Assembly: GCA_003164785.1 (NCBI GenBank)
Contig: PLUE01000022.1
Location: 28,588-92,587, forward strand
Source: Gammaproteobacteria bacterium
Lineage (GTDB): Bacteria > Pseudomonadota > Gammaproteobacteria > Steroidobacterales > Steroidobacteraceae
Length of the DNA stretch: 64,000 nt
Reading direction: 5' to 3'
Shown here: positions 54,453-63,468 of the stretch, piece after piece
How the letters are laid out: the number at the start of each line of letters is the position of its first letter
Numbering within the stretch: the stretch's first letter is position 1
Position numbers and translations under genes: made by a program
The notes under the pieces: generated by a model
The model's input: the letters and a program-made list of their open reading frames with translations, nothing else
The model's database searches: none
What the model was told of the DNA's origin: nothing

Positions 54453-56256
54453 AGATTACTTGGGCGAGTTCCCGTCCCAGTCCCCGGATTTGTACGAAAT
54501 CATCGATGCCGGCACGCAGTATTCCTTGCAGTCCACCGAAAAACTTCAGCAGCTCGCGTCGTTTGACGGGCCCCAGGCCCGGAATGGTTTCAAGAATGGA
54601 CTGGTTATGCCGCTTCGCACGCCTGCGCCGGTGTCCCGCAATCGCAAACCGGTGCGCCTCGTCGCGCACGCGCTGAATCAGATGTAAGGCGCTGGAGTCC
54701 GGCGGCAGTATAGTGGGCGTGTCCTGGCCCAACAAGAACAGTTGCTCCTGACCGGGCCGCCGATCCGCGCCCTTCGCCACGCCAATCAAGGTGATTCCCT
54801 TGACCCCGAGTTCGTCGATCACCTTGGCCGCCTCGGCGAGCTGGCCCTTGCCCCCGTCGATCAACAACACGTCCGGCGCCGTGATCTCCCCGTCGCGGAT
54901 GCGCTTGTAGCGTCTCGTCAGCGCCTGATACATGGCGGCGTAGTCGTCGCCCGGCTGGATTCCCGCAATGTTGAAGCGCCGGTAATCGCTTTTGAGCGGC
55001 CCCTCGACCCCGAATACCACGCAGGAAGCGACCGTGTCCGTGCCGCCCGTATGGCTGATGTCGAAGCACTCGATGCGGCTCGGCGCCTCGTCGAGATTGA
55101 ACGCCTCGCGCAATTCGTCGAGGCTCGACTCGATGCTGGCGCGCGCCAGCCCGCGCATCTTCAGCGCCTCGTTCGCGTTGTTGCGCATCATTTCCAGCCA
55201 GCGCGCCCGAATGCCCCGCACCGAGGACGTGATCCGCACCTTGTGCAGGGAACGCTCGGCCAAGGTAGCCTCGAGCACCTCCATGTCCTCGAAATCCTGC
55301 TCCACCAGGATCTCCGCCGGCGACTCGCGGTCGAGGTAATACTGGCCGACGAATTGCGCCAGAACCTCGGGAATTTCCGCGAACGGCGCGCGCGGGAAGA
55401 ACGTGGTGCTGCCGAGGCTGCGGCCGCCGCGCACGAACATGAGCGCCACGCAATACTCGCCGCTGCCCGCCGCCACCGCGATCACGTCGGCGTCATGGTC
55501 GTTGCCGGACGTGACGATCTGCTGCGATTGGATGGTCTTCAGGTTGGCCAACTGGTCGCGCAGACGCGCGGCATCCTCGAATTCGAGCTTCTCCGCCGCC
55601 GCCTCCATCCGCCGGCCCAACTCCTGCTGCACCTCATCGTCGCGCCCCTCCAGCACTTTGATGGCCGCGCCCGCGTCGCGCGCATACGCTTCCTTTGAAA
55701 TGAGCCCGACGCAGGGGGCCGTGCAGCGCTGAATCTGGTATTGCAGGCAGGGCCGGGACCGGTTGGCGAAATAGCTGTCCTCGCAGTTGCGCAGCCGAAA
55801 CAGCTTTTGCAGCTGCTGCAGCGCCTCGCGCACCGCCCCCGCCGACGGATACGGGCCGAAAAAGCGCCCCGGCTCCTTGCGCGAACCGCGGTAGAAGCTC
55901 AGGCGGGGAAACTCGTGCCCGGTCTCCAGGTGCAGGAACGGGAAGCTTTTATCGTCGCGGAGCACGACGTTGAAGCGCGGCCGGTGCTTCTTGATGAGAT
56001 TGAACTCGAGGAGCAACGCCTCGGTGTCCGAATTGGTGATCGTGACTTCCATGTGCGCGGTCCGCGCCACCAACGCCTGCACCTTCGGCTGCACGTTGCT
56101 CGCCTGGAAATACGACCCCACCCGGCTTTTCAGGTTGCGCGCCTTGCCGACGTAGAGGATCTCCCCCTCCACCCCCAACATGCGGTAAACACCGGGCCGC
56201 GCCGGCAGGCTGTCGACGAACGACTTGGCGTCGAATTGTTCGGTGAGGACGGTCAT
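54427..56256 (-). CDS. uvrC: Excinuclease ABC subunit C
   Basis: A 609-residue UvrC that cuts both sides of a DNA lesion with UvrAB. The GIY-YIG domain is at the N-terminus (PGVYRMLGVEGEILYVGKARNLKSRV), followed by a Cys-containing region (NRSRPCLQYQIQRCTAPCVG), UVR motif (EFEDAARLRDQLANL), RNase H-like endonuclease (FDISHTGG, VLLIDGGKGQL) and C-terminal helix-hairpin-helix pair (ETIPGLGPVKRRELLKFFGG). ATG 56256 overlaps the TGA of the upstream gene; the longer frame has no similarity. Middle gene of udg-uvrC-pgsA. Confidence 0.97.
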   Translation of the reverse strand: MTVLTEQFDAKSFVDSLPARPGVYRMLGVEGEILYVGKARNLKSRVGSYFQASNVQPKVQALVARTAHMEVTITNSDTEALLLEFNLIKKHRPRFNVVLRDDKSFPFLHLETGHEFPRLSFYRGSRKEPGRFFGPYPSAGAVREALQQLQKLFRLRNCEDSYFANRSRPCLQYQIQRCTAPCVGLISKEAYARDAGAAIKVLEGRDDEVQQELGRRMEAAAEKLEFEDAARLRDQLANLKTIQSQQIVTSGNDHDADVIAVAAGSGEYCVALMFVRGGRSLGSTTFFPRAPFAEIPEVLAQFVGQYYLDRESPAEILVEQDFEDMEVLEATLAERSLHKVRITSSVRGIRARWLEMMRNNANEALKMRGLARASIESSLDELREAFNLDEAPSRIECFDISHTGGTDTVASCVVFGVEGPLKSDYRRFNIAGIQPGDDYAAMYQALTRRYKRIRDGEITAPDVLLIDGGKGQLAEAAKVIDELGVKGITLIGVAKGADRRPGQEQLFLLGQDTPTILPPDSSALHLIQRVRDEAHRFAIAGHRRRRAKRHNQSILETIPGLGPVKRRELLKFFGGLQGILRAGIDDFVQIRGLGRELAQVIYEHLHPGQ

Positions 56257-56891
56257 CAGCCGTCCGCGATGTCTCGCGCCCGCTCGACCACCGCCTCGAA
56301 CATCGCGGTGGTCAGGCGCCGGGTCTGGGTGTTGTAGCGGCTGCAATGGTACGAGTCGATCAACGTCCGGCCATCGCCAAGCTCATGCTCGGCACCATGC
56401 GCGAACTTGAATTTTTTAGGTAGCACGTCGTACGTCCTCAACACGGCCTCGTGGGCCACCAGCCCCAACGCCAGAATCGCCCGGACCGAGCGGCTCTGGG
56501 CGAGTTCACTGCGCAGATAATCGTTGCAGGTTTTGATCTCCACCGGCAACGGCTTATTGTCGGGCGGCAGGCACTTCACGGCATTCGTGATCCGCGCCTT
56601 GGCCAACAGCAGGCCATCGTCGGCCGCCGTCGAAATGGGCCCGGTGGACAGCCCATACTTGAACAGCGTCGCATACAACAGGATTCCGGCGTGGTCCCCG
56701 GTGAAGGGCCGTCCACTGCGATTCGCGCCATGTTTGCCGGGCGCCAGGCCGACGATGAGCAGCCGCGCCTTGGCATCACCGAAGGGCGGCACGGGCAGAC
56801 AGGTGTAGCTCGGATGCTCAGCCTTCACCTCATCGAGAAAGGCCGCGAGACGGGGACAACGGCGGCAACTGGAATCGAAGACTTTGGTCAT
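56256..56891 (-). CDS. Uracil-DNA glycosylase, family 5 (UdgB type)
   Basis: A 211-residue iron-sulfur uracil-DNA glycosylase. Cluster Cys candidates are SSCRRCPRL at the N-terminus, AVKCLPPDN and SYHCSRYNTQ. The uracil-binding motif LLIVGLAPGKHGANRSGRPF has the family 5 form (GLAPG). It removes deaminated bases from DNA, so it fits with uvrC as a DNA-repair operon (TGATG overlap). The start lies 35 bases after a strong hairpin. Confidence 0.92.
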   Translation of the reverse strand: MTKVFDSSCRRCPRLAAFLDEVKAEHPSYTCLPVPPFGDAKARLLIVGLAPGKHGANRSGRPFTGDHAGILLYATLFKYGLSTGPISTAADDGLLLAKARITNAVKCLPPDNKPLPVEIKTCNDYLRSELAQSRSVRAILALGLVAHEAVLRTYDVLPKKFKFAHGAEHELGDGRTLIDSYHCSRYNTQTRRLTTAMFEAVVERARDIADG

Positions 56892-56921
56892 TGAAGCCTG
56901 GCAAACCGGAACGGCACAAAT

Positions 56922-57200
56922 AAAAACGGGCTACGTGGATTCGATCCACGTAGCCCGTTATCGAGTGCGCCTGGAATTTGGACTAACCCGAGCGCAACCC
57001 AAACCTCGCCACTTGCGAGTGGCCACGGACCCCCCAGCCATCGGAGACGATCGATCCCGCGGGAGCGTCCGTTTCACGGGCATTTCCCGAGAAACTTGGG
57101 CTCAAACCGCGCGACTGAACGAGGCGGGAAAGGTTGAGACTGAGAATATCACCTGCGTACCCCGTGGCAACCGGGTTTTTACAAAACCGCTGACCGCCTG
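56922..57200 (-). ncRNA. Candidate non-coding RNA or attenuated leader upstream of udg
   Basis: This stretch between the DAHP synthase stop and udg has no coding similarity in any frame, yet is flanked by an AT-rich block at 57200-57260 (TTTACATATTATTTTTCAAT on the minus strand, promoter-like) and a perfect terminator at 56926-56960. It contains several GC-rich complementary segments, such as AAAACCCGGTTGCCACGGGG and GGCCACTCGCAAGTGGC. I could not match it to 6S, tmRNA, RNase P or SRP RNA. It may be an independent small RNA or a leader controlling udg-uvrC-pgsA by termination. Confidence 0.35.
56926..56960 (-). terminator. Strong intrinsic terminator
   Basis: A perfect 16-bp stem: arms AACGGGCTACGTGGAT (56926-56941) and ATCCACGTAGCCCGTT (56945-56960) around a 3-base loop. 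On the minus strand the stem is followed by a T-rich run (TTTTTATTTG), so it ends minus-strand transcription 35 bases before the udg start codon. On the plus strand no T-run follows. Confidence 0.85.
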
Positions 57201-57277
57201 GCAGACAATTTCGAGCTTTATTCCGTAAGCCATTGAAAAATAATATGTAAATCCGGATTACAGTGTTTTGATAGTGT

Positions 57278-58657
57278 TCAACGAAACGCCTTGGTCGTCC
57301 GCCTGTTGGCTCCCGCACGGCGGGCGATGAGCATTGCCAGCTCCAAGGCCTGTTCGGCGTTCAGCCTCGGGTCCACCTGGGAACGGTAAGCCCGGACCAG
57401 ATCCGCTTCCGCCAGGCCGCGGGCTCCGCCGATGCATTCGGTAACATCATCGCCGGTCAACTCGATGTGCACCCCACCCAACATCGAGCCGCATTCCTCG
57501 TGAATGCGAAACGCCGCCTCCACCTCTCCCAAGATATTGTTGAAGCGCCGCGTCTTGATGCCGGCCGCCGTAGTCTCGGTGTTGCCGTGCATGGGATCGC
57601 ACACCCACAGCACCTGGGATCCCGTCCCCCGCACGGCCTCGATCATGGCCGGCAGCCGCTGCTCGATGTCCTTGATCCCGAAGCGATGGATGAAGGTCAG
57701 ACGGCCGGGCTGATTCTGCGGATTCAAGACGTGCACCAATTCCTGCAACCATTCCGCGCTCATCGCGGCGCCGACCTTGACGCCGATGGGGTTGGCGATG
57801 CCGCGGAAGTACTCGATGTGCGCGCCATCGATGTTGGCGGTGCGCATCCCGATCCACGGCATATGAGTCGACAGGTTGTACCACTTCTTCTGACGTCCGA
57901 TATAGCGGGTCTGCGCCTGCTCCGACAGCAGGTGCAAACCCTCGTGGCTGGTATAGAAGTCACCACGGGTCACGGCGTGAACCTGCTGGCCGCTCATGGA
58001 CTCGAAGAAGTCCAACGACTCACCGATCGAATCGACGATTTTCTGGTAGGCATCGCGCAACGGGGCGTGACGCAGGAAGCTCAAATCCCAGTACTCCGGG
58101 TGGTGCAGGTCGGCAAATCCGCCATCGATCAGCGACCGGACGAAATTCAAGGTGAGCGCCGCGCGCTCGTAACCGCGCAGCAACAGCTCGGGGTCCGGCT
58201 CGCGCTCGAGCGCCGTGAAGCCCGGCCGGTTGACGTTGTCGCCGCGATAACACGGCAGAGTCACCCCATCCTTGGTCTCGGTGTCGGCGGAGCGCGGCTT
58301 GGCATACTGCCCGGCAAAGCGGCCGACCCGGATTACAGGCTTCTTGAGCCCCTGCAGCAGCACCAAGCTCATCTGCAGCAGAATCTTCAGGCGCCGCGCG
58401 ATGCTGTCGGATTCGCAATCCGCGAAGCTCTCGGCGCAGTCGCCACCCTGCAACAGGAACTGCTCGCCGCGCTGTGCCTTGGCCAGCCGCTCGCGCAGCG
58501 CTTCGACTTCCCAGGAAACCACCAGTGGCGGCAGGCGGCTCAGCGAGGCCACGGCCCGCTCCAAGGCTACCGGATCGGCGTATTTGGGCTGCTGGGTGAC
58601 CGGCTGATCGTGCCAGCTCGCCGGGTGCCAATGGGTCAATGCGAGGCTTTTGGACAT
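57278..58657 (-). CDS. 3-Deoxy-7-phosphoheptulonate (DAHP) synthase, class II
   Basis: A 459-residue class II enzyme condensing PEP and erythrose 4-phosphate in the first step of the shikimate pathway. Motifs: [16 protein letters not shown] (metal Cys), [65 protein letters not shown] and [21 protein letters not shown] 58657 begins the family homology ([17 protein letters not shown]); the frame is open far upstream as a shadow of the divergent gene. It is divergent from the ALDH7 gene with 57 bases between. Confidence 0.95.
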   Translation of the reverse strand: MSKSLALTHWHPASWHDQPVTQQPKYADPVALERAVASLSRLPPLVVSWEVEALRERLAKAQRGEQFLLQGGDCAESFADCESDSIARRLKILLQMSLVLLQGLKKPVIRVGRFAGQYAKPRSADTETKDGVTLPCYRGDNVNRPGFTALEREPDPELLLRGYERAALTLNFVRSLIDGGFADLHHPEYWDLSFLRHAPLRDAYQKIVDSIGESLDFFESMSGQQVHAVTRGDFYTSHEGLHLLSEQAQTRYIGRQKKWYNLSTHMPWIGMRTANIDGAHIEYFRGIANPIGVKVGAAMSAEWLQELVHVLNPQNQPGRLTFIHRFGIKDIEQRLPAMIEAVRGTGSQVLWVCDPMHGNTETTAAGIKTRRFNNILGEVEAAFRIHEECGSMLGGVHIELTGDDVTECIGGARGLAEADLVRAYRSQVDPRLNAEQALELAMLIARRAGANRRTTKAFR

Positions 58658-58714
58658 GGCGACGATGCTACGGCAAAATGCGCGCCCAACCAATATCCGG
58701 GGCCGACTCCTGCC

Positions 58715-60244
58715 ATGCATAAAATCAACGAGACGCTGAAGGCACTGGGCCTGAAAGAGATCAATTCGGGCACCTGGTCCGGCAGCCACGGCTGGAGCCA
58801 GGAAACCGCGGGCGCCCTGATCGAGTCCATCAACCCGACGACCAACCAGCGTCTCGCGCAGATTCGCGGCGCGACGGGCGACGACTATAAGCGCGTCTTG
58901 ACCTCCGCGGTGGAAGCCGCGAAGCACTGGCGCCAGGTGCCCGCCCCGAAGCGCGGCGAGACCGTGCGGCTGATGGGCGAGGAGTTGCGCCTGCACAAGG
59001 ACGCGCTCGGCAGCCTGGTCTCGCTCGAGAATGGCAAGATCAAGGCCGAGGGCGACGGCGAAGTGCAGGAGATGATCGACATCGCCGACTTTGCGGTCGG
59101 TCAGTCCCGCATGTTGTACGGCAACACCATGCATTCCGAGCGCGCGCAGCACCGCATGTACGAGCAGTGGCACCCGCTCGGCGTCGTCGGCGTGATCTCC
59201 GCCTTCAACTTTCCGGTGGCCGTGTGGTCATGGAACGCCTTCCTGGCCGCGATCAGCGGCAATGCCGTCATCTGGAAGCCCTCGCCGAAAACCTCCCTGT
59301 GTTCGATCGCGGTGCAGAACATCTGCAATCGCGTGCTCGAGCGTCACGCCCTGCCGCCGATCTTTCAGATGTTCATCGATGCCGGAACGGAGCTCGCCAC
59401 GCGCTTCGTCGATGATCGGCGCGTCGCGCTGGTGTCGTTCACCGGCTCGACCCAGGTCGGGCGCCAGATCGGCGTGCGCGTCGCCGAGCGGCTGGGGAAG
59501 AGCCTGCTCGAACTCGGCGGCAACAATGCCATCATCGTCGATGAGTCCGCCAATCTCGACCTTGCCGTACCCGCCATCGTGTTCGGCGCGATCGGCACCG
59601 CCGGCCAGCGCTGCACCTCGACCCGCCGCGTGCTGGTCCACAAGTCCCGTGCCGCGGAACTCGAGCGACGCTTGGTGACCGCTTACGGCCAGGTGCGCAT
59701 CGGCGACCCTCTCGACGCGGGAACGTTGATGGGGCCCTTGATCGACCCGGGCGCGGTGTCCCGTTACCAGGCGGCGCTGGCGACGGCACAGTCCCAAGGC
59801 GCCACGCTGCTCTGCGGCGGCAACGTGTTGAAGCGGCCGGGCAACTTCGTCGACCCCGCCATCGTGCGCGCCGCCGCCGAGACGCCCATCGTCGCCACAG
59901 AGACCTTCGCGCCCATTCTGTATCTCGTGAGTTACGACACGCTGGACGAGGCCGTCGCCATTCAGAACTCCGTGCCCTATGGCCTCTCCTCCGCCGTGTT
60001 CACCGACCGGCTGCAGGTGGCCGAACGGTTCCTGTCCGCCGAAGGCAGCGACTGCGGCATTGCCAACGTCAATCTCGGCACCTCCGGCGCCGAGATCGGC
60101 GGCGCGTTCGGCGGAGAGAAGGACACCGGCGGCGGCCGCGAGGCCGGTTCCGATTCCTGGAAGGCGTATATGCGGCGCCAGACGAACACGATCAACTGGA
60201 GCTCCGAACTGCCGCTGGCCCAGGGAATCCAGTTCAACGTCTGA
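58715..60244 (+). CDS. Aldehyde dehydrogenase, ALDH7 type (aminoadipate-semialdehyde dehydrogenase-like)
   Basis: A 509-residue NAD-dependent dehydrogenase. The start [20 protein letters not shown] and the segments [32 protein letters not shown] (catalytic Glu), [15 protein letters not shown] (catalytic Cys) and [20 protein letters not shown] are those of the antiquitin/AmaB group, which oxidises alpha-aminoadipic semialdehyde in lysine breakdown. No other lysine-catabolic gene is next to it, so the substrate could differ. Confidence 0.92.
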   Translation: MHKINETLKALGLKEINSGTWSGSHGWSQETAGALIESINPTTNQRLAQIRGATGDDYKRVLTSAVEAAKHWRQVPAPKRGETVRLMGEELRLHKDALGSLVSLENGKIKAEGDGEVQEMIDIADFAVGQSRMLYGNTMHSERAQHRMYEQWHPLGVVGVISAFNFPVAVWSWNAFLAAISGNAVIWKPSPKTSLCSIAVQNICNRVLERHALPPIFQMFIDAGTELATRFVDDRRVALVSFTGSTQVGRQIGVRVAERLGKSLLELGGNNAIIVDESANLDLAVPAIVFGAIGTAGQRCTSTRRVLVHKSRAAELERRLVTAYGQVRIGDPLDAGTLMGPLIDPGAVSRYQAALATAQSQGATLLCGGNVLKRPGNFVDPAIVRAAAETPIVATETFAPILYLVSYDTLDEAVAIQNSVPYGLSSAVFTDRLQVAERFLSAEGSDCGIANVNLGTSGAEIGGAFGGEKDTGGGREAGSDSWKAYMRRQTNTINWSSELPLAQGIQFNV

Positions 60245-60636
60245 GTCCCGCTTGGCGGCGCTGGCGGTGTCCGGTCCGCGCCGCCACGCTGCGTTCCGTC
60301 CTTTTTTAGCGTCGTCTTTATGCGCGTTGCCCTACCCTGCAACGATCATGAATTCCCGAATACTTCACGCTCGCCGGACCAGCCTGGCCCTGATCGTTGC
60401 CGCGGTGGTGAGCCATGGCCACCTCCTTCCCGACTACACCGGCGCGTCCCCCGCCACGTCGGGCCTCACACGCCTCGGCCGCGATCTCATGCGTAGGTCG
60501 GCCCACGAACGATCGCCCGCACGCGCGTCAACGGTCGGTGCGTGGTCCCCGAAGTCGGGCATTTACACTTTTTATACAAACTGACGGCCGATCGCTGCGG
60601 CATTTTTCTTGGGTCCCGGTGCATCCTTCGGCGCAA
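60245..60636. other. Intergenic region before kdpE
   Basis: A 392-base stretch. It holds a weak 78-codon frame (60348-60584) with a short hydrophobic segment (LALIVAAVV) but no ribosome-binding site or family match, so I do not call it a gene. The end (60562 onward) has an AT-rich box likely to belong to the kdpE promoter. Confidence 0.4.
60562..60577 (+). promoter_or_regulatory. AT-rich KdpE-like box upstream of kdpE
   Basis: The sequence TTTACACTTTTTATAC lies 60 bases before the kdpE start in otherwise GC-rich DNA. It resembles the T-rich TTTATA/TTTACA elements bound by KdpE upstream of E. coli kdpFABC (from memory) and the box at 61362. Supports autoregulation; inferred. Confidence 0.4.
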
Positions 60637-61341
60637 ATGACAGACGCCATGCACGCCGTCTTGATCGTGGAGGACGATCAAGCCATTCAGAAAATCCTCA
60701 CGCTGCTGTTCGAAGCGGCAGGGTTCAGGGTCATCGTTGCCGAGACCGCGGCGCGCGGCGAACTCGACGCGCGGCTGTACAAGCCGGATGTCATCGTCGT
60801 CGATCTGGGTCTTCCCGATCGCGACGGCATCATGGTGATCGCCGCCATCCGCGCGTGGTCCGCGGTGCCCATCATCGTGTTGACCGCGCGCACCGCGGAA
60901 TCCCAGCGCCTGTCGGCCTTCGATCAAGGCGCCGATGACTATGTCGTCAAACCCTTCAACGGACCGGAACTGGTGGCCCGCGCGCGGGCCACTCTGCGAC
61001 GCCACGTGCGCGGCTCGCTGCCGATGGGCATTCTCAACCTCGGCGACGTATCGATCGATCTCGGGAAGCGCATTGCCCACCACCGGGACGGACACGAGGT
61101 GCATTTCACGCCGATCGAACATCGCATCCTGGAGACGCTGGCGCGATATGGCGACCGCATCGTCACCCATGCGGTGATCATCAAGGAGGTGTGGGGTCCG
61201 AACCGCGCCGACGCGCGGTCGCTGCGCGTTTACATCGCCAGTCTGCGCCGCAAGCTGGAAAGCGACCCCTGTCGTCCCCAGCACATCCTCACCGAACTGG
61301 GGGTCGGCTACCGCCTCGTCATGGATGGGAACCGGCAGTGA
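60637..61341 (+). CDS. kdpE: Response regulator KdpE
   Basis: A 234-residue OmpR-type regulator of the potassium ATPase operon. Receiver: acidic pocket EDD at 12-14, phospho-acceptor D56 (VIVVDLGLPDRDG), T in VLTART and K in DDYVVKPFNGPELVARA. The winged helix (about 135-230) has HFTPIEHRILETLARYGDRIVTHAVI and RVYIASLRRKLESDP. VDLGLPDRDG and the RRKLE...LTELGVGYRL end are KdpE-like. It precedes kdpFABC rather than following kdpD; no kdpD is in the window. A second ATG at 60649 is an alternative start. Confidence 0.92.
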   Translation: MTDAMHAVLIVEDDQAIQKILTLLFEAAGFRVIVAETAARGELDARLYKPDVIVVDLGLPDRDGIMVIAAIRAWSAVPIIVLTARTAESQRLSAFDQGADDYVVKPFNGPELVARARATLRRHVRGSLPMGILNLGDVSIDLGKRIAHHRDGHEVHFTPIEHRILETLARYGDRIVTHAVIIKEVWGPNRADARSLRVYIASLRRKLESDPCRPQHILTELGVGYRLVMDGNRQ

Positions 61342-61361
61342 ACCCATCCCGGCCGCCTACT

Positions 61362-61378
61362 TTTACAACATCTTTATA
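61362..61378 (+). promoter_or_regulatory. Probable KdpE box upstream of the kdp operon
   Basis: TTTACA-N5-TTTATA, two half-sites 11 bp apart as expected for an OmpR-family direct repeat, 98 bases before the first small gene of the kdp operon. More AT-rich sequence follows to 61440 (GAATTTTCGGGTTTTTATG). Position and composition fit KdpE control; not proven. Confidence 0.45.
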
Positions 61379-61476
61379 TGCCCGCGGATATCGTACCGCA
61401 TACTTGAATTTTCGGGTTTTTATGAAGCGAACGGAGGTCCCGATGTAACCCCGTCGCCCCTTTCAGGAGACGCGCT

Positions 61477-61569
61477 GTGGACATGCTCGCGATTGGCGGC
61501 TTGATTGCTTTTGTCGTGCTGATGCTGGCGCTCGTGAAGGGATGCGCCGCGATGGAGAAGTCGAAATGA
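61477..61569 (+). CDS. 30-residue membrane peptide at the head of the kdp operon
   Basis: GTG 61477 follows AGGAGA by six bases. The peptide is one hydrophobic helix ([20 protein letters not shown]) with a short basic tail (AAMEKSK). Its TGA overlaps the kdpF ATG (ATGA), so it is translationally linked to kdpF. It is not KdpF itself, which follows with its own typical sequence. I know no name for it. The strong ribosome-binding site, overlap and single helix argue for a real small protein, perhaps a second accessory subunit of the K+ pump. Confidence 0.65.
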   Translation: MDMLAIGGLIAFVVLMLALVKGCAAMEKSK

Positions 61570-61655
61570 ACTGGTCTTACGTGCTGAGCGGCGTGCTCGC
61601 CGTTGCCCTGCTGATCTATCTGATCGGCGCGCTGATTCGGGCGGAGGATCTCTGA
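61566..61655 (+). CDS. kdpF: KdpF, small subunit of the potassium-transporting ATPase
   Basis: A 29-residue single-helix peptide, [20 protein letters not shown] then GALIRAEDL. The end [12 protein letters not shown] matches the KdpF consensus (YLxxALLRPExF/L). KdpF stabilises the KdpABC complex. It overlaps the upstream peptide by 4 bases and kdpA by 1 base (TGATG). Confidence 0.92.
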   Translation: MNWSYVLSGVLAVALLIYLIGALIRAEDL

Positions 61656-63457
61656 TGACGCTCCAAGCCTGGGCCGCACTGGGATTGTTCCTGACCGTGC
61701 TGGTCGCCGCCGCCTATCCGCTGTCGATCGTCATGGCGCGCATCGCCGACCCTGCCCCGTTGAAGGGGCCGGCCGGCGCGCTCGAACGCGCGCTCTATCG
61801 GCTCGCCGCCGTGGACCCCACCCACGACATGCCATGGACTCGTTATGCCACCTCTGTCATCCTGTTCAACGCGTTCGGCGTGCTCGTCGTGTACGCCGCG
61901 CAGCGCCTGCAGCTCTGGCTGCCGTGGAACCCGCAACATCTCGCCAACATCACGGTCGATTCGTCGTTCAATTCGGCGGTGAGCTTCGTCACCAACACCA
62001 ATTGGCAGGGTTACGCCGGCGAATCCACGATCAGTTACTTCACGCAGATGGTCGCCTTCGCGGTCCAGAACTTCTTCTCCGCGGCGACCGGCATCGCCGT
62101 CGCGTTCGCACTGGTGCGCGGCTTCGCGCGGCGTTCCGCCGCCGGCATAGGCAATTTCTGGGTCGATCTGACCCGCAGCACCCTGTACGTCCTCCTGCCG
62201 CTGTCGGTCGTGCTCGCGATCCTCTTCATGGGACAGGGGGTCATTCAAAACTTCGATGCGTACCAGGACGTGCACACGCTGGACACCATCGCCTACGACA
62301 ACCCGAAGGTGGACGCCGACGGAACCGTGCTCACCGATGCGCACGGTGCGCCTCTGACCGAGCCCATGACCACGCAGACCCAGACGATCGCGATGGGCCC
62401 GGTGGCCTCCCAGGAAGCCATCAAGATGCTCGGCACCAACGGCGGCGGATTTTTCAACGCCAACTCCGCGCACCCGTACGAGAACCCGACTCCGCTCACC
62501 AACTTCTGCCAGATGCTGGCGATGTTCCTGATCCCGACGGCGCTGTGCTTCGTGTTCGGAAGGATCATCGGTGACCTGCGGCAGGGCTGGGCCCTGCTCG
62601 GCGCGATGACCCTGATCTTTGCGGTCATGGCATGCGTCGCCATCTGGGCCGAACAACGCGGCAACCCCGCCTTCGCCCCATGGGGCATCGATCAGACGCA
62701 CACCGCCCTGCAGGCCGGCGGCAACATGGAGGGAAAGGAGACCCGCTTCGGCATCATCGGCTCCGCTCTGTTTGCCACCATCACGACCGCCGCCTCCTGT
62801 GGGGCCGTGAACGCCATGCACGACTCGTTCACGCCGTTGGGCGGGATGGTGCCGATGTGGCTGATCGAGCTCGGTGAAGTGGTGTTCGGCGGCGTGGGGT
62901 CGGGGCTCTATGGAATGCTCATCTTCGCGATCATGGCGGTGTTCATCGCCGGCCTGATGATCGGCCGCACGCCGGAATATCTCGGCAAGAAAATCGAAGC
63001 GTTCGAAATGAAGATGACGTCGATCGTGATCCTGATCGTGCCGTGCCTGGTGTTGCTCGGCAGCGCCATTGCCGTGACGACGGCGGCGGGTCGCCTCGGC
63101 ATCTTCAATCCCGGCGCCCACGGATTCTCGGAGGTTCTTTACGCCCTGTCGTCCGCAGCCAACAACAACGGCAGCGCCTTCGCAGGTCTGTCCGCCAATA
63201 CCCCGTTCTACAACATCCTTCTGGCCGTGGCGATGTGGATCGGCCGATTCGCCTTCATCGTGCCCGTGCTGGCGATCGCCGGCTCGCTCGCCAGGAAGAA
63301 GCGCATCGAAGTCACGGTCGGCACGTTGCCCACCCATGGACCGCTGTTCGTCGCGTTGTTGGTGGGCACCGTCGTGTTGGTGGGTGCATTGACCTACGTG
63401 CCGGCGCTCGCGCTGGGGCCGGTCATCGAGCACCTGCAGCTCTACGCGATTCATTGA
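61655..63457 (+). CDS. kdpA: KdpA, potassium-binding subunit
   Basis: A 600-residue membrane protein of the superfamily of K+ transporters, giving the high-affinity K+ channel of the Kdp ATPase. Four selectivity-type loops are seen, including [55 protein letters not shown] and [15 protein letters not shown]. Length is slightly above E. coli KdpA (557). Start overlaps kdpF; kdpB follows after 11 bases. Confidence 0.97.
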   Translation: MTLQAWAALGLFLTVLVAAAYPLSIVMARIADPAPLKGPAGALERALYRLAAVDPTHDMPWTRYATSVILFNAFGVLVVYAAQRLQLWLPWNPQHLANITVDSSFNSAVSFVTNTNWQGYAGESTISYFTQMVAFAVQNFFSAATGIAVAFALVRGFARRSAAGIGNFWVDLTRSTLYVLLPLSVVLAILFMGQGVIQNFDAYQDVHTLDTIAYDNPKVDADGTVLTDAHGAPLTEPMTTQTQTIAMGPVASQEAIKMLGTNGGGFFNANSAHPYENPTPLTNFCQMLAMFLIPTALCFVFGRIIGDLRQGWALLGAMTLIFAVMACVAIWAEQRGNPAFAPWGIDQTHTALQAGGNMEGKETRFGIIGSALFATITTAASCGAVNAMHDSFTPLGGMVPMWLIELGEVVFGGVGSGLYGMLIFAIMAVFIAGLMIGRTPEYLGKKIEAFEMKMTSIVILIVPCLVLLGSAIAVTTAAGRLGIFNPGAHGFSEVLYALSSAANNNGSAFAGLSANTPFYNILLAVAMWIGRFAFIVPVLAIAGSLARKKRIEVTVGTLPTHGPLFVALLVGTVVLVGALTYVPALALGPVIEHLQLYAIH

Positions 63458-63468
63458 GGATTCAAACT

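Noticed and set aside
56926..56960. Possible tRNA T-arm or attachment site in the hairpin (GATTCGATC)
   Set aside because: No cloverleaf can be built around it; the perfect stem and T-run make it a terminator.
60348..60584. 78-codon frame upstream of kdpE
   Set aside because: No ribosome-binding site, no recognisable family, and its end overlaps the AT-rich kdpE promoter region.
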